In this document: positions 29,068-38,098 of the stretch, one piece after another
Position numbering within the stretch: the first letter of the stretch is position 1
How the letters are laid out: each line of letters starts with the position of its first letter
Source: CAWJLE01 sp963843645
GTDB taxonomy: Bacteria > Chloroflexota > Anaerolineae > DAOTYC01
Length of the DNA stretch: 64,000 bases
Direction of reading: 5' to 3'
Assembly (NCBI GenBank): GCA_963843645.1
Contig: CAWJLE010000001.1
Coordinates: forward strand, 1,116,001-1,180,000
Notes under the pieces: generated by a model
What the model was told of the DNA's origin: nothing
Seen by the model: the letters and a program-made list of their open reading frames with translations, nothing else
The model's database searches: none
Position numbers and translations under genes: made by a program

Positions 29068-29707
29068 TCATTCAGTGTTTCCAGGTGCGTATTGATCGTC
29101 GAGCGCCACCAGCTCAGGCCCATGCCCGTTCAGGCTGAGTCTCGGGTCAGCGAGCAATGCTCGGCGCTGAACGTCTGCCAAGTCGTGTCCTGCTCGGGGA
29201 AGAAGTGGGCCAGCAGTCGCGCGCAGAGCGTGCCGCCATGGGCGACGACCACGACGGTTTGCCCGGGATGGCAGGCCACGATAGAATCGGCGGCGATGCC
29301 GACCCGCTCGAAGAATTCCTCGCGACTCTCCCCATCCGGATAGCGGAAATCCATGTCCGCCCGGTTCTGAAATCGAGCGTAAGCCTCGGGGAAGACCTCT
29401 CCGGAACTCCGGCGTCGTGAGACCCTCGATCTGGCCGAAATGGAATTCCTTCAGGTTTTCGATCAGGCGGACCGGCAAGTGCCAACGCCGTCGAGATCGG
29501 GCTTGGCGGTCTCATAAGCGCGCCGCAGCGGACTGCTGTAGAGTGCCTGGGCGTGCCCTTCTGAGTCCGACAATCGTGTGGCTACCCGTTCGGCCTGGCG
29601 GAGTCCCGTGGCGTTCAGCGGGAAATCCGACCACCCTGCCAGCGTCGAGCGGCATTGCCGTCGGTCTCGCCGTGCCTCACCAAAATCAGATCAGTCAATT
29701 CCTTCAC
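29068..29707 (-). CDS. Histidine phosphatase family protein (frameshifted)
   Basis: A phosphoglycerate-mutase-like phosphatase, about 213 residues. The catalytic RHGET motif reads in TDLILVRHGETDGNAARRWQG just after the GTG at 29707. KEFHFGQIEGLT and DGESREEFFERV follow in other frames, and the second catalytic His is in VVVVAHGGTLCARLLAHFF. At least three indels separate the pieces. The first 17 bases overlap the end of nth, suggesting coupling. Cobalamin-pathway (CobC-like) or sugar-phosphate phosphatase roles are both possible. Confidence 0.78.
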
Positions 29708-30392
29708 CTCGATGCGATGCGACTGCTCGATAGTAGTCGCAGTATTCCCTCAAGTTGCAGACCGTGCACAGGGGACGCGGCGCCTTGCACACGTGCCGTC
29801 CGTGCTCGATCAGATTGATGTGGAACTCGAAGCACATGTCGCCGGGGACCAGCGCCTCCAGTATGACGTGGGCCTGCTCGCGTCCCACTTTGGGCCCGAT
29901 CAAACCCAGCCGCCCGGTGACGCGGTGGACGTGGGTATCCACCGGAAAGGCCGGCCGGCCGAATCCGAAGCACAGCACGATGGCCGCCGTCTTGGGCCCC
30001 ACCCCTTTGATCGACATCAGCCAGCGCCGTGCGTCGTCCATCGGCATGTCGCGCGAGGAAGTCCAGCGTGAGCCCGCCGGTCGCTCGGCGATGGTCTGCA
30101 GTGCGGTCTGAATGTGTGGGGCTTTGTGGTTGGCCAGCCCGGCGACGCGGATGGCATCGATCACCTGCTCTAGATGAGCATCGCGCACCGCCTCCCAGGT
30201 CGGAAACCGACGGCGCAGCTCATCGTAGGCGCGGTCTCGGTTCACGTCGTTGGTGTTCTGAGACAGGATCGTCACGACGAGGGTTTGCAGCGGCTCGTGG
30301 CGGTGGAATGGCTTCGGCCCGTAGGCCTGCTCCAGCAGCTCGTAGCAAGAATCGATCTTCTGCCGCATTCGGTCGATGGTAGTCTCGTCCAA
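29691..30392 (-). CDS. nth: Endonuclease III-type DNA glycosylase
   Basis: A 233-residue HhH-GPD glycosylase for oxidised pyrimidines. The helix-hairpin-helix LMSIKGVGPKTAAIVL contains the catalytic Lys region, and FPVDTHVHRVTGRLGL holds the catalytic Asp. The 4Fe-4S site CKAPRPLCTVCNLREYC has the C-x6-C-x2-C-x5-C spacing. The length is slightly above the E. coli enzyme owing to a short insert (ERPAGSRWTSSRDMP). The TTG at 30392 follows GAGGAAC and lies ten bases below the TPR gene stop. Confidence 0.92.
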   Translation of the reverse strand: MDETTIDRMRQKIDSCYELLEQAYGPKPFHRHEPLQTLVVTILSQNTNDVNRDRAYDELRRRFPTWEAVRDAHLEQVIDAIRVAGLANHKAPHIQTALQTIAERPAGSRWTSSRDMPMDDARRWLMSIKGVGPKTAAIVLCFGFGRPAFPVDTHVHRVTGRLGLIGPKVGREQAHVILEALVPGDMCFEFHINLIEHGRHVCKAPRPLCTVCNLREYCDYYRAVASHRGEGID

Positions 30393-30401
30393 ACCGTTCC
30401 T

Positions 30402-31863
30402 CTAAGAGTGAGTTCCCACGTCGTTTTCCGGGTCGATCCCCAGCTGCCGCAGGGCGTCCTCGGCTTCCGTGACCATCGCTCCGAGCGGGGCCAGGTCGAG
30501 CACTCGTTCGAAGGCCCAGCGCGCCGAGTCGACGCGGCCCTGCCGGTCGTAGAGCCGGCCGAGGTGAAGATACGGATCCGCCCGCCGTCGGCGCCAGCTG
30601 GATCGCCCGGTTCAGGCTCATCTCCGCCTCGTCCCCCTTGCCGGATAGGACCTGTGACCAGCCCAGGACGTCCCACGCGGTCGCGTCGTCCGGCTGCAGC
30701 TCCGTGGCCCGCCTGGCGGCCGCGACTGCCGTCGTCACGTGGAACAGGCTGTCGCTTTCGAACTGGGCCAACATCAGGAAGAACGCTGCCTGCTCCGGCG
30801 CGTGTGCGGTGGCCTGCTGGAACCAGGTTTCCGCCTGGGCGTAATCGCGCTCGGTCAAATAAGTCCGGGCGATCTCCGCGCACGCGGCGGCGTCTGTGGG
30901 GTCCAGCGCCAAGACGCGCTCGAAGGCGTAACGCGCGGCCAGAGTCTCGCCGGCCAGTGCCAGATGGCGGCCCCAGAAAAACAGGGTCAAGATCGAGTCC
31001 GGCCGACCGGCCAGAGCCTGCCGCAGCCGGCGGTCAGCGCCCGCCTGTTCGCCCTGTCCGTCCAGACAGGCGCCCAGGTAGGCCAGGGCCGTCATGTCAT
31101 CGGGATCGTGGGCCAACTCGCGCTCGAGGTAGGCCTTCGCGACCGCCCAGCGCCGCACGCCAACCAGCGCGGCGCCGACCATCGTCTCCTTCGAGGCGTC
31201 CTCGGCTCGCTCCAATGCGGCAGCGACGCTCTGTGCTTCGGCGGCTACGGCTGCGTCGGGGCCCACGGTCGCGCGCCGCAGGTCCGGCAGCGCCGCCGAT
31301 GGGTCGTCCAGGCCAAACAGCAGGGCCTGCCAATATCGCGCCGACTGAACGTCGGCGGCGGGCAGTGGTCCCGCCAGGGCCGCCTTCAGCTCAGCCGCCG
31401 CGGCTGTAAAATCACCGCTCTGCAGGTCCAGCAAGGCCAGGCGATGGTAAGCCACCGCGCCGAGCTGAGGGCTGCCGGTGACCTGCTGCCAAAGCCCGCG
31501 CGCCAGATCCGGGTCGCCCAGATCCGCGTACGCCTGTCCCCAGTCGATCAGAATCGCAGGATTCGTAGGGTCCTTCAGTTGGGCCTGCCTGAACCACTCG
31601 ATGGCTCGATCGGGCCGGCCCCATTCCAGACTGGTCTCGCCCGCTCGCTGCGCTGCCAGGGCCACGGTTGGGTTCAGTGCTTCGGCCTCGGCGTAGACGT
31701 TCAGCGCCCGGCGGTATTCCGCCGCGTCGCGGAGCGCGTCTCCCTGGGCGATCAGATCGGCGTACGGGCGAGCCTCGGCCGACACGGTGAGGAGCGCCGC
31801 CACCGCGACCCAGATTAACGTCCGCCAGCCGTTACGGATTTTCACGTTTACAGAGTATATCAC
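30402..31863 (-). CDS. Secreted TPR-repeat protein (one frameshift)
   Basis: About 487 residues: signal peptide (GWRTLIWVAVAALLTVSAEA), then TPR units throughout (AEYRRALNVYAEAEALNP, GRPDRAIEWFRQAQLKDP, ETLAARYAFERVLALDPTD, DYAQAETWFQQATAHAP). A frame break near 30577-30592 separates the last unit (DPYLHLGRLYDRQGRVDSARWAFERVLDLAPL), which ends DPENDVGTHS. No catalytic domain is seen. It is likely exported and may scaffold envelope proteins. It is probably the first gene of the unit with nth and the phosphatase. Confidence 0.8.
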
Positions 31864-31904
31864 AACTTCCTTGTTTTACGAACAATCGAGTCTGTTTGGG
31901 ATAC

Positions 31905-31958
31905 ACCCGGCTCGGGCAGGGCAATTGCATTAAAATTGCCCTGCCCGAGCCGGGTTTT
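31905..31958 (+). repeat. Perfect 22-bp hairpin with T-run, upstream of tRNA-Val
   Basis: Arms 31905-31926 and 31934-31955 match over all 22 bp, with a 7-base loop, followed by TTTT on the plus strand. It has the form of a strong plus-strand terminator, yet the only gene to its left is read away from it. Its core CAGGGCAATT is shared with the palindrome at 20016-20031, so it may be a dispersed element or a barrier protecting the tRNA from readthrough. Confidence 0.7.
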
Positions 31959-31961
31959 GAC

Positions 31962-31990
31962 TTGCGCTGTCCGCGGTTCGGTGTTATAAT
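31962..31990 (+). promoter_or_regulatory. tRNA-Val promoter
   Basis: TTGCGC (31962-31967), 17 bases, TATAAT (31985-31990); the tRNA begins 13 bases after the -10 box. Confidence 0.7.
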
Positions 31991-32002
31991 GGCTGCACGC
32001 TG

Positions 32003-32076
32003 GGGCGAGTAGCTCAGTCGGTCAGAGCGCACGGTTCACATCCGTGAGGTCGTAGGTTCGAGCCCTATCTCGCCCA
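32003..32076 (+). tRNA. tRNA-Val(CAC)
   Basis: A complete cloverleaf: acceptor GGGCGAG/CTCGCCC, D-arm GCTC/GAGC, anticodon stem CACGG/CCGTG with loop TTCACAT (anticodon CAC at 32037-32039, reading GUG), short variable loop AGGTC, T-arm with TTCGAGC. The discriminator is A; CCA is not fully encoded (ACC then TG). Confidence 0.95.
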
Positions 32077-32211
32077 CCTGTCCCCAACCGCAGTCCTCCT
32101 TATTGGCCCATGGCACGAGGCCGGTGAGGGCTGTGGTATTTTCGTTTCCCCATAGATCCCGAAGTGCAGAGAAAGTTTCCGATATCTCTCGAATATTTAG
32201 ATTAGCATAGG

Positions 32212-32240
32212 TTGACTCAAACGTATTTTCGTGCTACAAT
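32212..32240 (+). promoter_or_regulatory. Histidine kinase promoter
   Basis: TTGACT (32212-32217), 17 bases, TACAAT (32235-32240), about 25-28 bases of leader before the start. Confidence 0.78.
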
Positions 32241-32271
32241 GCGGATATCGGGGTTGCACTGAGAAGCTCGC

Positions 32272-34057
32272 GTGATGAGCCATCACTTGGCGTCAGTCTT
32301 GGGAGAATCTCGAACCGGCATGGCCCAGAACAGCGAACGTCAGGCCCTTTCAGTCGAATGGTGGTGCTTTGGGGTGCGCTGGCTCCTCCTGTTCGCCGTG
32401 GCCGTCGTCGTGTATCTCGCGCCGATACCAGGCATGGATCTCAACCTGCTCCTCCCCATCCTCTTTGCCATCGGCGGCTACAATTTCCTGACGGCGCTGT
32501 TGCTCGCTTTCGGATTCTTCCCGCTTCCCATCGCCGTCATCTCGCACACGATCGACGTCGCCGGCCTGTTGGCGATCCTCTACGCCTCGGGGCAGGGGCA
32601 CAGCGCCCTGTTCGTGCTGGCGGCGCTGCCGGTCGTCGCGGCCGGCGTGCGGTTCGGGCGCGCCGTCAGCCTGATGACAGCCATCGCTCTGTCCGCGGGC
32701 TACGGCTTGATGCTGCTGTCCACTTTCAACACTGCAGCGCCTCCGGAGGTGCTGTCCGCCTATGCCTCGACTTCCCTGGCTCTGCTGGGCATTGCCGCGC
32801 TCGCGTTTCGGCGTGGCAATGCCGCAACCCGTGAGCCCACTCCGAGCCCGAAGATAGATACGCAGCCGAACGATGAGGCTACGCAGGCCCGCGCGGCCCT
32901 GGAGCGCTTGCAGACGGTCTACAAGCTGGCCAGCACCCTCAGCGCGACGCTCAGCTACGAGCGCGTGCTCGACGCACTGCTGGACATCAGCGCCATGGGC
33001 TTTCGGGAGTTCGACGGGTTCGAGTCGAACTCGCCGCGCATGGTTCTTCTGTTCCACGCGAAGGATCGGCTCCGGGTCGTCGCCTCGCGCCACCTGAGTC
33101 GTCGAAGATGAGGTCCGGGCGATTCCCGGCCAGACCGGCCTGATATCCGAGGCGCTGATGGCGGCGGAAGCGGTCATCGGCGGCAGCGTGGCCCGAGATC
33201 CGGAGCTGCAGGTGTTCTCGTCCCTGTCCGCCGTGCAGTCGGTCCTCTGTGTGCCGATGCGCGCCGGATTTGAAAGTTACGGCATGGTGATATTCACCAG
33301 CTTCAGGCCGAACGCGTACACAGAAGAGCATGCGGAGCTGGTCGGCGCCTTCTGCAACCAGGCCGTCATCGCTCTGCAGAACGCCCGGCTGTACCAGACC
33401 CTGCAGGCGGACAAGCAGCGCATCGTGGACACCCAGGAGGAGGCGCGGCGACGCCTGGCGCGCGAGCTGCACGACGGTCCCACTCAGGCGATCTCCGCCA
33501 TTGCCATGCGGCTGAACTTCACGAAGCTGCTGGCCAAGCGGGAGCCCGAAAAGGCAGCGGTGGAGCTCGACAAGCTGGAGAGCCTGGCTCGCCGCACAGC
33601 GAAAGAGATCCGCATGATGCTGTTCACCCTGCGCCCGGTGGTTCTGGAAACTCAAGGCCTGACAGCGGCCCTGCAGCAGTATGCGGACAAACTTCAAGAG
33701 ACCGAGGGGTTGTCTGTCCAGATCGACGACCGCCTGGAAGACCGACTGCCGACCAAGGTCGAAGACATCGCCTTCTCCGTCATCGAAGAGGCGGTCAACA
33801 ACGCCCGCAAGCACGCCAAAGCGAAGGTCATCGCCGTCCGACTGCGATCTGAGCGCGACCTGTTCGTTGCGGAAGTCGAGGACGACGGGCGTGGCTTCGA
33901 CGTGTCCGGCGTGAACAAGAGCTACGATCAGCGCGGGAGCCTGGGGCTCATCAATATGCGCGAGCGTGCCGGCCTGGCGGACGGCAACCTGACGATCGAC
34001 TCAACGCCGGGGCAGGGCACGCGGGTGACGCTGCTGATTCCGGTGACCGCCGAGTGA
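32272..34057 (+). CDS. Membrane-bound NarL-type sensor histidine kinase with GAF domain (one frameshift)
   Basis: About 594 residues. Residues 35-180 form five or six membrane helices (WLLLFAVAVVVYLAPI, LPIAVISHTIDVAGLLAIL). A GAF domain follows (YKLASTLSATLSYERVLDAL ... SVLCVPMRAGFESYGMVIF). The HisKA_3 phospho-site is ARRRLARELHDGPTQAISAIAM, and the ATPase has EEAVNNARKHAKA, VEDDGRGFD and SLGLINMRERA. The frame breaks near 33098-33106 within the GAF domain. The start is GTG 32272 or ATG 32275. No response regulator is adjacent, so its partner is elsewhere. Confidence 0.88.
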
Positions 34058-34118
34058 GCATGCGGGGACCGGCTTGCCTCTTTCGTCCGTTCCTCGACCT
34101 GCCGGTCGGAGTCTCGCT

Positions 34119-34865
34119 GTGAGACCCGAATTGGCTTCGGCGGCGGCCATTGCGGGTTCCGTCGTGGTGTACGCCGCGGCCTGCCAAGTCGGTTCTCGTT
34201 CCCCGTCGCCGCTCGACCCTCTCCGCCGCCGCCGATTTTGGCCCTTGCTCGCGCAGCTGGCGCAGTTCGTCTACTACGTCGGCATCCCGTACTGGGCCGT
34301 CCGCGAGGGGATCGCGCAGGCGCGAATGATGGGTCTGGACGGCTGGGGCGGCGTGGCGGACGCGTCGATCTCGGTAGGGTTGGCGGCAGCCGCCTTCGTG
34401 GTGCTTAGCTTCGGCTGGCGCAGTCAGGCGCGACTCGGTCGGACACTGGGCGGCTCGACAGCCGGTGGTGCGGTTTTAGCCCCTCCCAGTGCGCACTGGT
34501 CGGACGCGCTCTTGCAGGCAGTCTATCTCGAGGCCCACTGGGCGTTCTACCGAAGCGGCCCAATCCTCTGGCTCGGCGGCGACTACTACACCGGCTCGTG
34601 CCTGGGTTTCGGCCTGATATGCTTCGAATGCCTGCTGAATCCGGAAATTCGGGCGGGTCTTCGGCGCCGCGACGGCAGCAGCTTTGCCGTGGCGGCGGAC
34701 TGGAGCCTCGCCCTCTGCATGACCGTCGGTTTCTTCTTCTCTCACAATCTGGCTCTGATGACCGTGCTGCACTGGTGGGTGGAGCTGGGGCTCCGACGGG
34801 TCCGACGCGCACTGGCGACACGGTTCCCGCCTGTAGGTGCGGCGGAAACAATACTGCCCCGTTGA
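34119..34865 (+). CDS. Polytopic membrane protein, unknown
   Basis: A 248-residue protein with about six hydrophobic segments (AAAIAGSVVVYAAACQ, PLLAQLAQFVYYVGIPYW, VADASISVGLAAAAFVVLSF, WSLALCMTVGFFFSH). QAVYLEAHWAFYRSGP and FSHNLALMTVLHWWVELGL place Glu and His residues in or near helices, loosely like CPBP intramembrane proteases, but the diagnostic EExxxR motif is absent. GTG 34119 is preferred for its upstream GGAG; a TTG at 34074 would add 15 residues. It follows the kinase by about 60 bases, perhaps one operon. Confidence 0.55.
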   Translation: MRPELASAAAIAGSVVVYAAACQVGSRSPSPLDPLRRRRFWPLLAQLAQFVYYVGIPYWAVREGIAQARMMGLDGWGGVADASISVGLAAAAFVVLSFGWRSQARLGRTLGGSTAGGAVLAPPSAHWSDALLQAVYLEAHWAFYRSGPILWLGGDYYTGSCLGFGLICFECLLNPEIRAGLRRRDGSSFAVAADWSLALCMTVGFFFSHNLALMTVLHWWVELGLRRVRRALATRFPPVGAAETILPR

Positions 34866-34883
34866 CTCCCCGTCCGCAGACAA

Positions 34884-34915
34884 CAAAAAAGGGGAGGTCA
34901 TCTCGACCTCCCCTT
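34884..34915 (-). terminator. Intrinsic terminator of the small membrane protein gene
   Basis: A perfect 11-bp stem (34889-34899 / 34905-34915) with a 5-base loop, followed on the minus strand by TTTTTTGTTG. The orientation serves the gene ending at 34948. Confidence 0.9.
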
Positions 34916-34947
34916 GCCGCTCCGCCTGGTGCGCGGAAGGCTTTAAC

Positions 34948-35256
34948 TCAGTGGATGATGAAAGACAATACGATTAGGGCCACAAACACGCAGCCGGCCA
35001 GGATACCCACGTTCTTCAACTCGTCGTAGACGTAGTGATATTCCTTCGCGAAGTCGACGGGGCCGGCCTTGGTGCTGGTTGCCTGCGGCTGCGGGCGGCG
35101 AGTCTGGACCTGCGGAGTTGCGGTGGCGGTTCGTTCCGCGGCGAAGCCCTGATCCGTCCGGGCCGTGGAGGTCGACGCACTCCCGGACGGCGCCTTCCGC
35201 GCCGGAATCGGTCGTCGTCCACCCGGTCGCTGACCCCGTGGCGTCTTCTTTGCCAT
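34948..35256 (-). CDS. Small C-terminally anchored membrane protein
   Basis: A 102-residue protein: basic, low-complexity N-terminus (MAKKTPRGQRPGGRRPIPAR), a Thr/Gln/Pro linker, then VDFAKEYHYVYDELKNVGIL and one C-terminal helix (AGCVFVALIVLSFII). The DFxxEYxYVxxDL(K/R) segment before the helix looks conserved, and I have the impression of similar small proteins in Chloroflexota, but cannot name a family. GGGAGG is well placed before ATG 35256. It lies 70 bases below the sortase gene on the same strand. Confidence 0.68.
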   Translation of the reverse strand: MAKKTPRGQRPGGRRPIPARKAPSGSASTSTARTDQGFAAERTATATPQVQTRRPQPQATSTKAGPVDFAKEYHYVYDELKNVGILAGCVFVALIVLSFIIH

Positions 35257-35324
35257 AATTTCAAACCTCCCTCGTAATCGAATGATTTCTCTGTTCGCGC
35301 CGCTCTGGCTTCCAGCGCCCGGCG

Positions 35325-36284
35325 CTAGCGCTGCAGTTCCGCGATAACGATCAATCGGTGCGTGTCGATCAAGTATGGATAACAGGTGATGAGCGTCAAT
35401 ATTGGCCGGCTGGCGGTTCCCATCACGCTCACGTCCGACGGCTCCACCACGCGCTTGGCCTTGATCTTGTACTCGAACGACTGTGCCTGCGTGTAAACGG
35501 TGATTTTGTCCTCGAGCTCGGTGTCTTCCAGCCGGCGGAAGATCTCCCCGAAGACGTCGTTGTGTGCGGAGATGATCATGTTGCCACGCTCGCCGGGGTT
35601 GACCGACCCGATGTGATGGCCCGCACCCTTCTTCAGATCTTCCCACGAATCGCCGCGCACGACCGCCGCATCGACCCCAATCGACGGAATGACGATTCGC
35701 GTCGGTTGTTGGGGGCCGGGCGTCGGCACCTGCATGGACGGCATGGGACGGACCAGGTTCCGGTACGCCTCCGGCACGTCCTCGCCGACGACGGGCGGTG
35801 AGCTGCTGCCCGGCAGGATGGACACCCCAATCATGGGCGTGGCCGTGGGCGTCGGTTGAACCTCACGAGCCTGGGCCACTTCTTCATTCAGCGCCTTCAG
35901 GTTGGTAAATGAGCCGACGGCAATCGCCACGAGGCCGACCAGCGCCGCGACTTCCAATACCAACAGCACGCGGTCACGCCAGGTAGGCGGCCGGTGCGCC
36001 GCGCCGGCTTGGCCCTTGCTGCGCTTACTCTCTTTCTTAACGTCCTCGGTCGTTTCATACTCCAGCGACCAAAAACGGCTTGCAGCCCTCGAAGGGCTGC
36101 CTGTCACCCGCGTCTCCGTGATGACGGACGCGGTGTCGTCTTCCGGCGGCGGGGGATCGTCCGCGGCGCGTCCCGCTTTGGCGAGGCGCTGTAGACGCTT
36201 GCAACGTAACTCCCGGCGCTTCATTACCAAAACTTGCTCGATCTCTTCAACACTGAGATCATCGACGGTGCGCCTATCAGTCAT
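35325..36284 (-). CDS. Sortase (class D/E-like transpeptidase)
   Basis: A 319-residue sortase. The N-terminus is a long charged cytosolic region (about 1-115), then one membrane helix (VLLVLEVAALVGLVAIAVGSF), a Pro/Thr linker, and the sortase domain from about 200. Catalytic His is in NMIISAHNDVFGEIF, Cys in LTLITCYPYLIDTHRLIVIAEL, with the Arg of the same segment. IVIPSIGVDAAVVRG is the typical first strand. Sortases join LPxTG-type proteins to the cell wall or pili. AGGAGGG precedes ATG 36284. No substrate with a clear sorting signal is in the window. Confidence 0.9.
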   Translation of the reverse strand: MTDRRTVDDLSVEEIEQVLVMKRRELRCKRLQRLAKAGRAADDPPPPEDDTASVITETRVTGSPSRAASRFWSLEYETTEDVKKESKRSKGQAGAAHRPPTWRDRVLLVLEVAALVGLVAIAVGSFTNLKALNEEVAQAREVQPTPTATPMIGVSILPGSSSPPVVGEDVPEAYRNLVRPMPSMQVPTPGPQQPTRIVIPSIGVDAAVVRGDSWEDLKKGAGHHIGSVNPGERGNMIISAHNDVFGEIFRRLEDTELEDKITVYTQAQSFEYKIKAKRVVEPSDVSVMGTASRPILTLITCYPYLIDTHRLIVIAELQR

Positions 36285-36356
36285 GCGACCCTCCTGGGGA
36301 AGGGAGGTTACCTGCTGCGGCCTTGGGGAGTTTCCATAAGTTCTGTTTTCACAACC

Positions 36357-36385
36357 ATTATAGTCGACATGGAAACGCGCGTCAA
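36357..36385 (-). promoter_or_regulatory. Sortase gene promoter
   Basis: Minus strand: TTGACG (36380-36385), 17 bases, TATAAT (36357-36362). Its -35 box lies only 11 bases from the -35 box of the divergent trmB promoter. Confidence 0.78.
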
Positions 36386-36395
36386 ATGATGGCGC

Positions 36396-36459
36396 TTGAC
36401 AGGAACAAGACTCCGTGTTATACTGCTGGTAGTGAACACTACTGTGGGAGTTACTAACT
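36396..36459 (+). promoter_or_regulatory. trmB-POR operon promoter with two palindromes over the start region
   Basis: TTGACA (36396-36401), 17 bases, TATACT (36419-36424): near consensus. Just downstream lie GTAGTG-AA-CACTAC (36429-36442) and AGTTA-C-TAACT (36449-36459), both perfect inverted repeats spanning the expected start site and the ribosome-binding region. They are good operator candidates for the TrmB encoded next, implying autorepression or metabolite control of the operon. Confidence 0.72.
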
Positions 36460-37301
36460 TGACTTCGACCAACCGGCACGGGGAAGTGCTCCAAGAGCTG
36501 GAACGGATAGGATTTTCATCGTACGAGGCACGTACGTACGTGGCGCTTTTGGCCAGCCCCCCGGTGAACGGCTACGATCTGGCGAGGCTGTCCGGAATCC
36601 CCACGTCGAAGATCTACGAGACGCTCCAGCGCCTGGTCGCCAAGGGCGTGGCCCTGGCTTCGGCGAGCGAGCCCACTCTATATCGCGCGGTGCCCCCTGG
36701 CGAATTGCTCGCGAGCGTCCGTCGGGACACGGAACGCTCCCTCACCGTGCTGGCGAACGCTCTGCCGGATATATCGACGGCACCCTCGGCGGGCATGGTG
36801 TGGCGACTCAGTGACCGGCAAGCGATCCTGCGGCGCCTGCAAGAGATCGTCGCAAACGCCTCAAGAGAGGTGTTCCTATCCATCTGGCCGGTCGAAGCAG
36901 GCTGTCTCGAAGAATCGGTGGCGGCGGCCCGGCGGCGCGGGGTTCGGTTTTGGGTGGCGAGCTTCGGCTCCAGGTCGCTCGACGGCGAGGGGGTTTACGA
37001 CCTTCTGTCGTGCGGCGTGAGCTCGGCCGCACGCCTCGGCAAGCGATTGACGGTGGCGGTTGCCGACGATCGGAACGTTCTGATCGCCGAGTTCTGTGAT
37101 GACGCCGAACCCACCGGCACCCTGGCCGACGATGCGTCGTTGGCGCTCGTGGCGAGGGAGTACATCGTCCACGATCTCGTCAATCACGCACTGATAGAGG
37201 AACTCGGTGAGGATCGTTTTGCGGCGCTGCGCAGCCGGCATCCGTTGGTCGCCGGCATATTGGGTGAACCCGCATTCTGCCAGGAGGACAACCCGGAGTG
37301 A
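36459..37301 (+). CDS. TrmB-family transcriptional regulator
   Basis: A 280-residue regulator. The N-terminal winged helix is LQELERIGFSSYEARTYVALLASPPVNGYDLARLSGIPTSKIYETLQRLVAKG; the C-terminal part (MVWRLSDRQAILRRLQEIVANASREVFLSIWP) fits the PLD-like TrmB sensor half. TrmB-type proteins bind sugars or other metabolites and control central metabolism. The TTG at 36459 is chosen for GGGAG at 36446-36450; in-frame GTGs at 36432 and 36444 are alternatives, the first being at the predicted transcript start. The stop overlaps the POR gamma start (GTGA), so regulator and enzyme are one operon. Confidence 0.88.
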   Translation: MTSTNRHGEVLQELERIGFSSYEARTYVALLASPPVNGYDLARLSGIPTSKIYETLQRLVAKGVALASASEPTLYRAVPPGELLASVRRDTERSLTVLANALPDISTAPSAGMVWRLSDRQAILRRLQEIVANASREVFLSIWPVEAGCLEESVAAARRRGVRFWVASFGSRSLDGEGVYDLLSCGVSSAARLGKRLTVAVADDRNVLIAEFCDDAEPTGTLADDASLALVAREYIVHDLVNHALIEELGEDRFAALRSRHPLVAGILGEPAFCQEDNPE

Positions 37302-37840
37302 AAGAGATCCGCATCCACGGACGCGGCGGGCAGGGCTCGGTGCTGGCGGCTGAGCTGCTCGCCGTCGCGGCTTTTGAAGACGGCCGGTACGGTCAGGCGT
37401 TTCCGGTCTTCGGCGGTGAGCGGCGCGGAGCGCCGGTGCAGGCCTTCGTCCGCATCGCGGACGAGCCCATTCGTCTGCGCACTCGCGTTCGGCAGCCCGA
37501 CTACGTCATCGTGCAGGACCTGTCTCTGACGGGGATCGTGGACGTCTGCGAGGGCCTGCGGACGGGAGGACTGCTGCTGGCGAACGGGGATGCGCCGTCC
37601 GCGGTGCCGTGGCCGGAGGGAATTCGCCTGCAGACCGTCCCGGCATTGCAGATTGCGATGCAGATTTTTGGCCGACCATTCGTGAATCCGGCGATGCTCG
37701 GCGCGTTTGCGGCGGCCACCGGCGAAATTCGGTTGCAATCGATCCAGCGCGCCTTTCGCGCTCGTTTTCCGGGCGAACTGGGCGAGAAGAACGCCCAGGC
37801 CGCGCAGGCGGCCTACGAAATGGTGGGGGGAGAGGCATGA
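37298..37840 (+). CDS. porG: 2-oxoacid:ferredoxin oxidoreductase, gamma subunit
   Basis: A 180-residue gamma subunit (POR_C family): KEIRIHGRGGQGSVLAAELLAVAAFEDGRYGQAFPVFGGERRGAPVQAFVRI is the typical opening, and DYVIVQDLSL and NPAMLGAFAAATG follow. In the four-subunit enzymes it helps bind coenzyme A. GTG start overlaps the trmB stop; AGGAGG lies ten bases upstream. It precedes delta, alpha and beta in the order typical of archaeal and Thermotoga-type pyruvate oxidoreductases. Confidence 0.93.
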   Translation: MKEIRIHGRGGQGSVLAAELLAVAAFEDGRYGQAFPVFGGERRGAPVQAFVRIADEPIRLRTRVRQPDYVIVQDLSLTGIVDVCEGLRTGGLLLANGDAPSAVPWPEGIRLQTVPALQIAMQIFGRPFVNPAMLGAFAAATGEIRLQSIQRAFRARFPGELGEKNAQAAQAAYEMVGGEA

Positions 37841-38094
37841 AGATCGACTACGCCTGTGTCGTCCAGCCGCGTACGTCGCTGGCGAACAAGACGGGCTCCT
37901 GGCGATTCAACCGGCCCATTCTGGACGCGGCAGCCTGTACCGGCTGTGGCCTGTGCGACCTGTACTGCCCGGAGGGCTGCGTTCTGCCGGCCGAGACGAC
38001 GTATCGGATCGATTACGACTACTGCAAGGGATGCGGCATCTGCGCGCACGAGTGTCCCGCCGGGGCCATTCACATGCAGGCGGAGGAGGGCTGA
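37837..38094 (+). CDS. porD: 2-oxoacid:ferredoxin oxidoreductase, delta (ferredoxin) subunit
   Basis: An 85-residue 2[4Fe-4S] ferredoxin-like subunit that passes electrons from the enzyme to ferredoxin. Both cluster motifs are complete: CTGCGLCDLYCPEGC and CKGCGICAHECPAG. The N-terminal SWRFNRPILD segment is typical of PorD. ATG 37837 overlaps the gamma stop by ATGA. Confidence 0.94.
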   Translation: MKIDYACVVQPRTSLANKTGSWRFNRPILDAAACTGCGLCDLYCPEGCVLPAETTYRIDYDYCKGCGICAHECPAGAIHMQAEEG

Positions 38095-38098
38095 GACG

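Noticed and set aside
31905..32076. tRNA-linked attachment site of an integrated element
   Set aside because: No integrase, no direct repeat of the tRNA 3' end and no composition change were found beside tRNA-Val.
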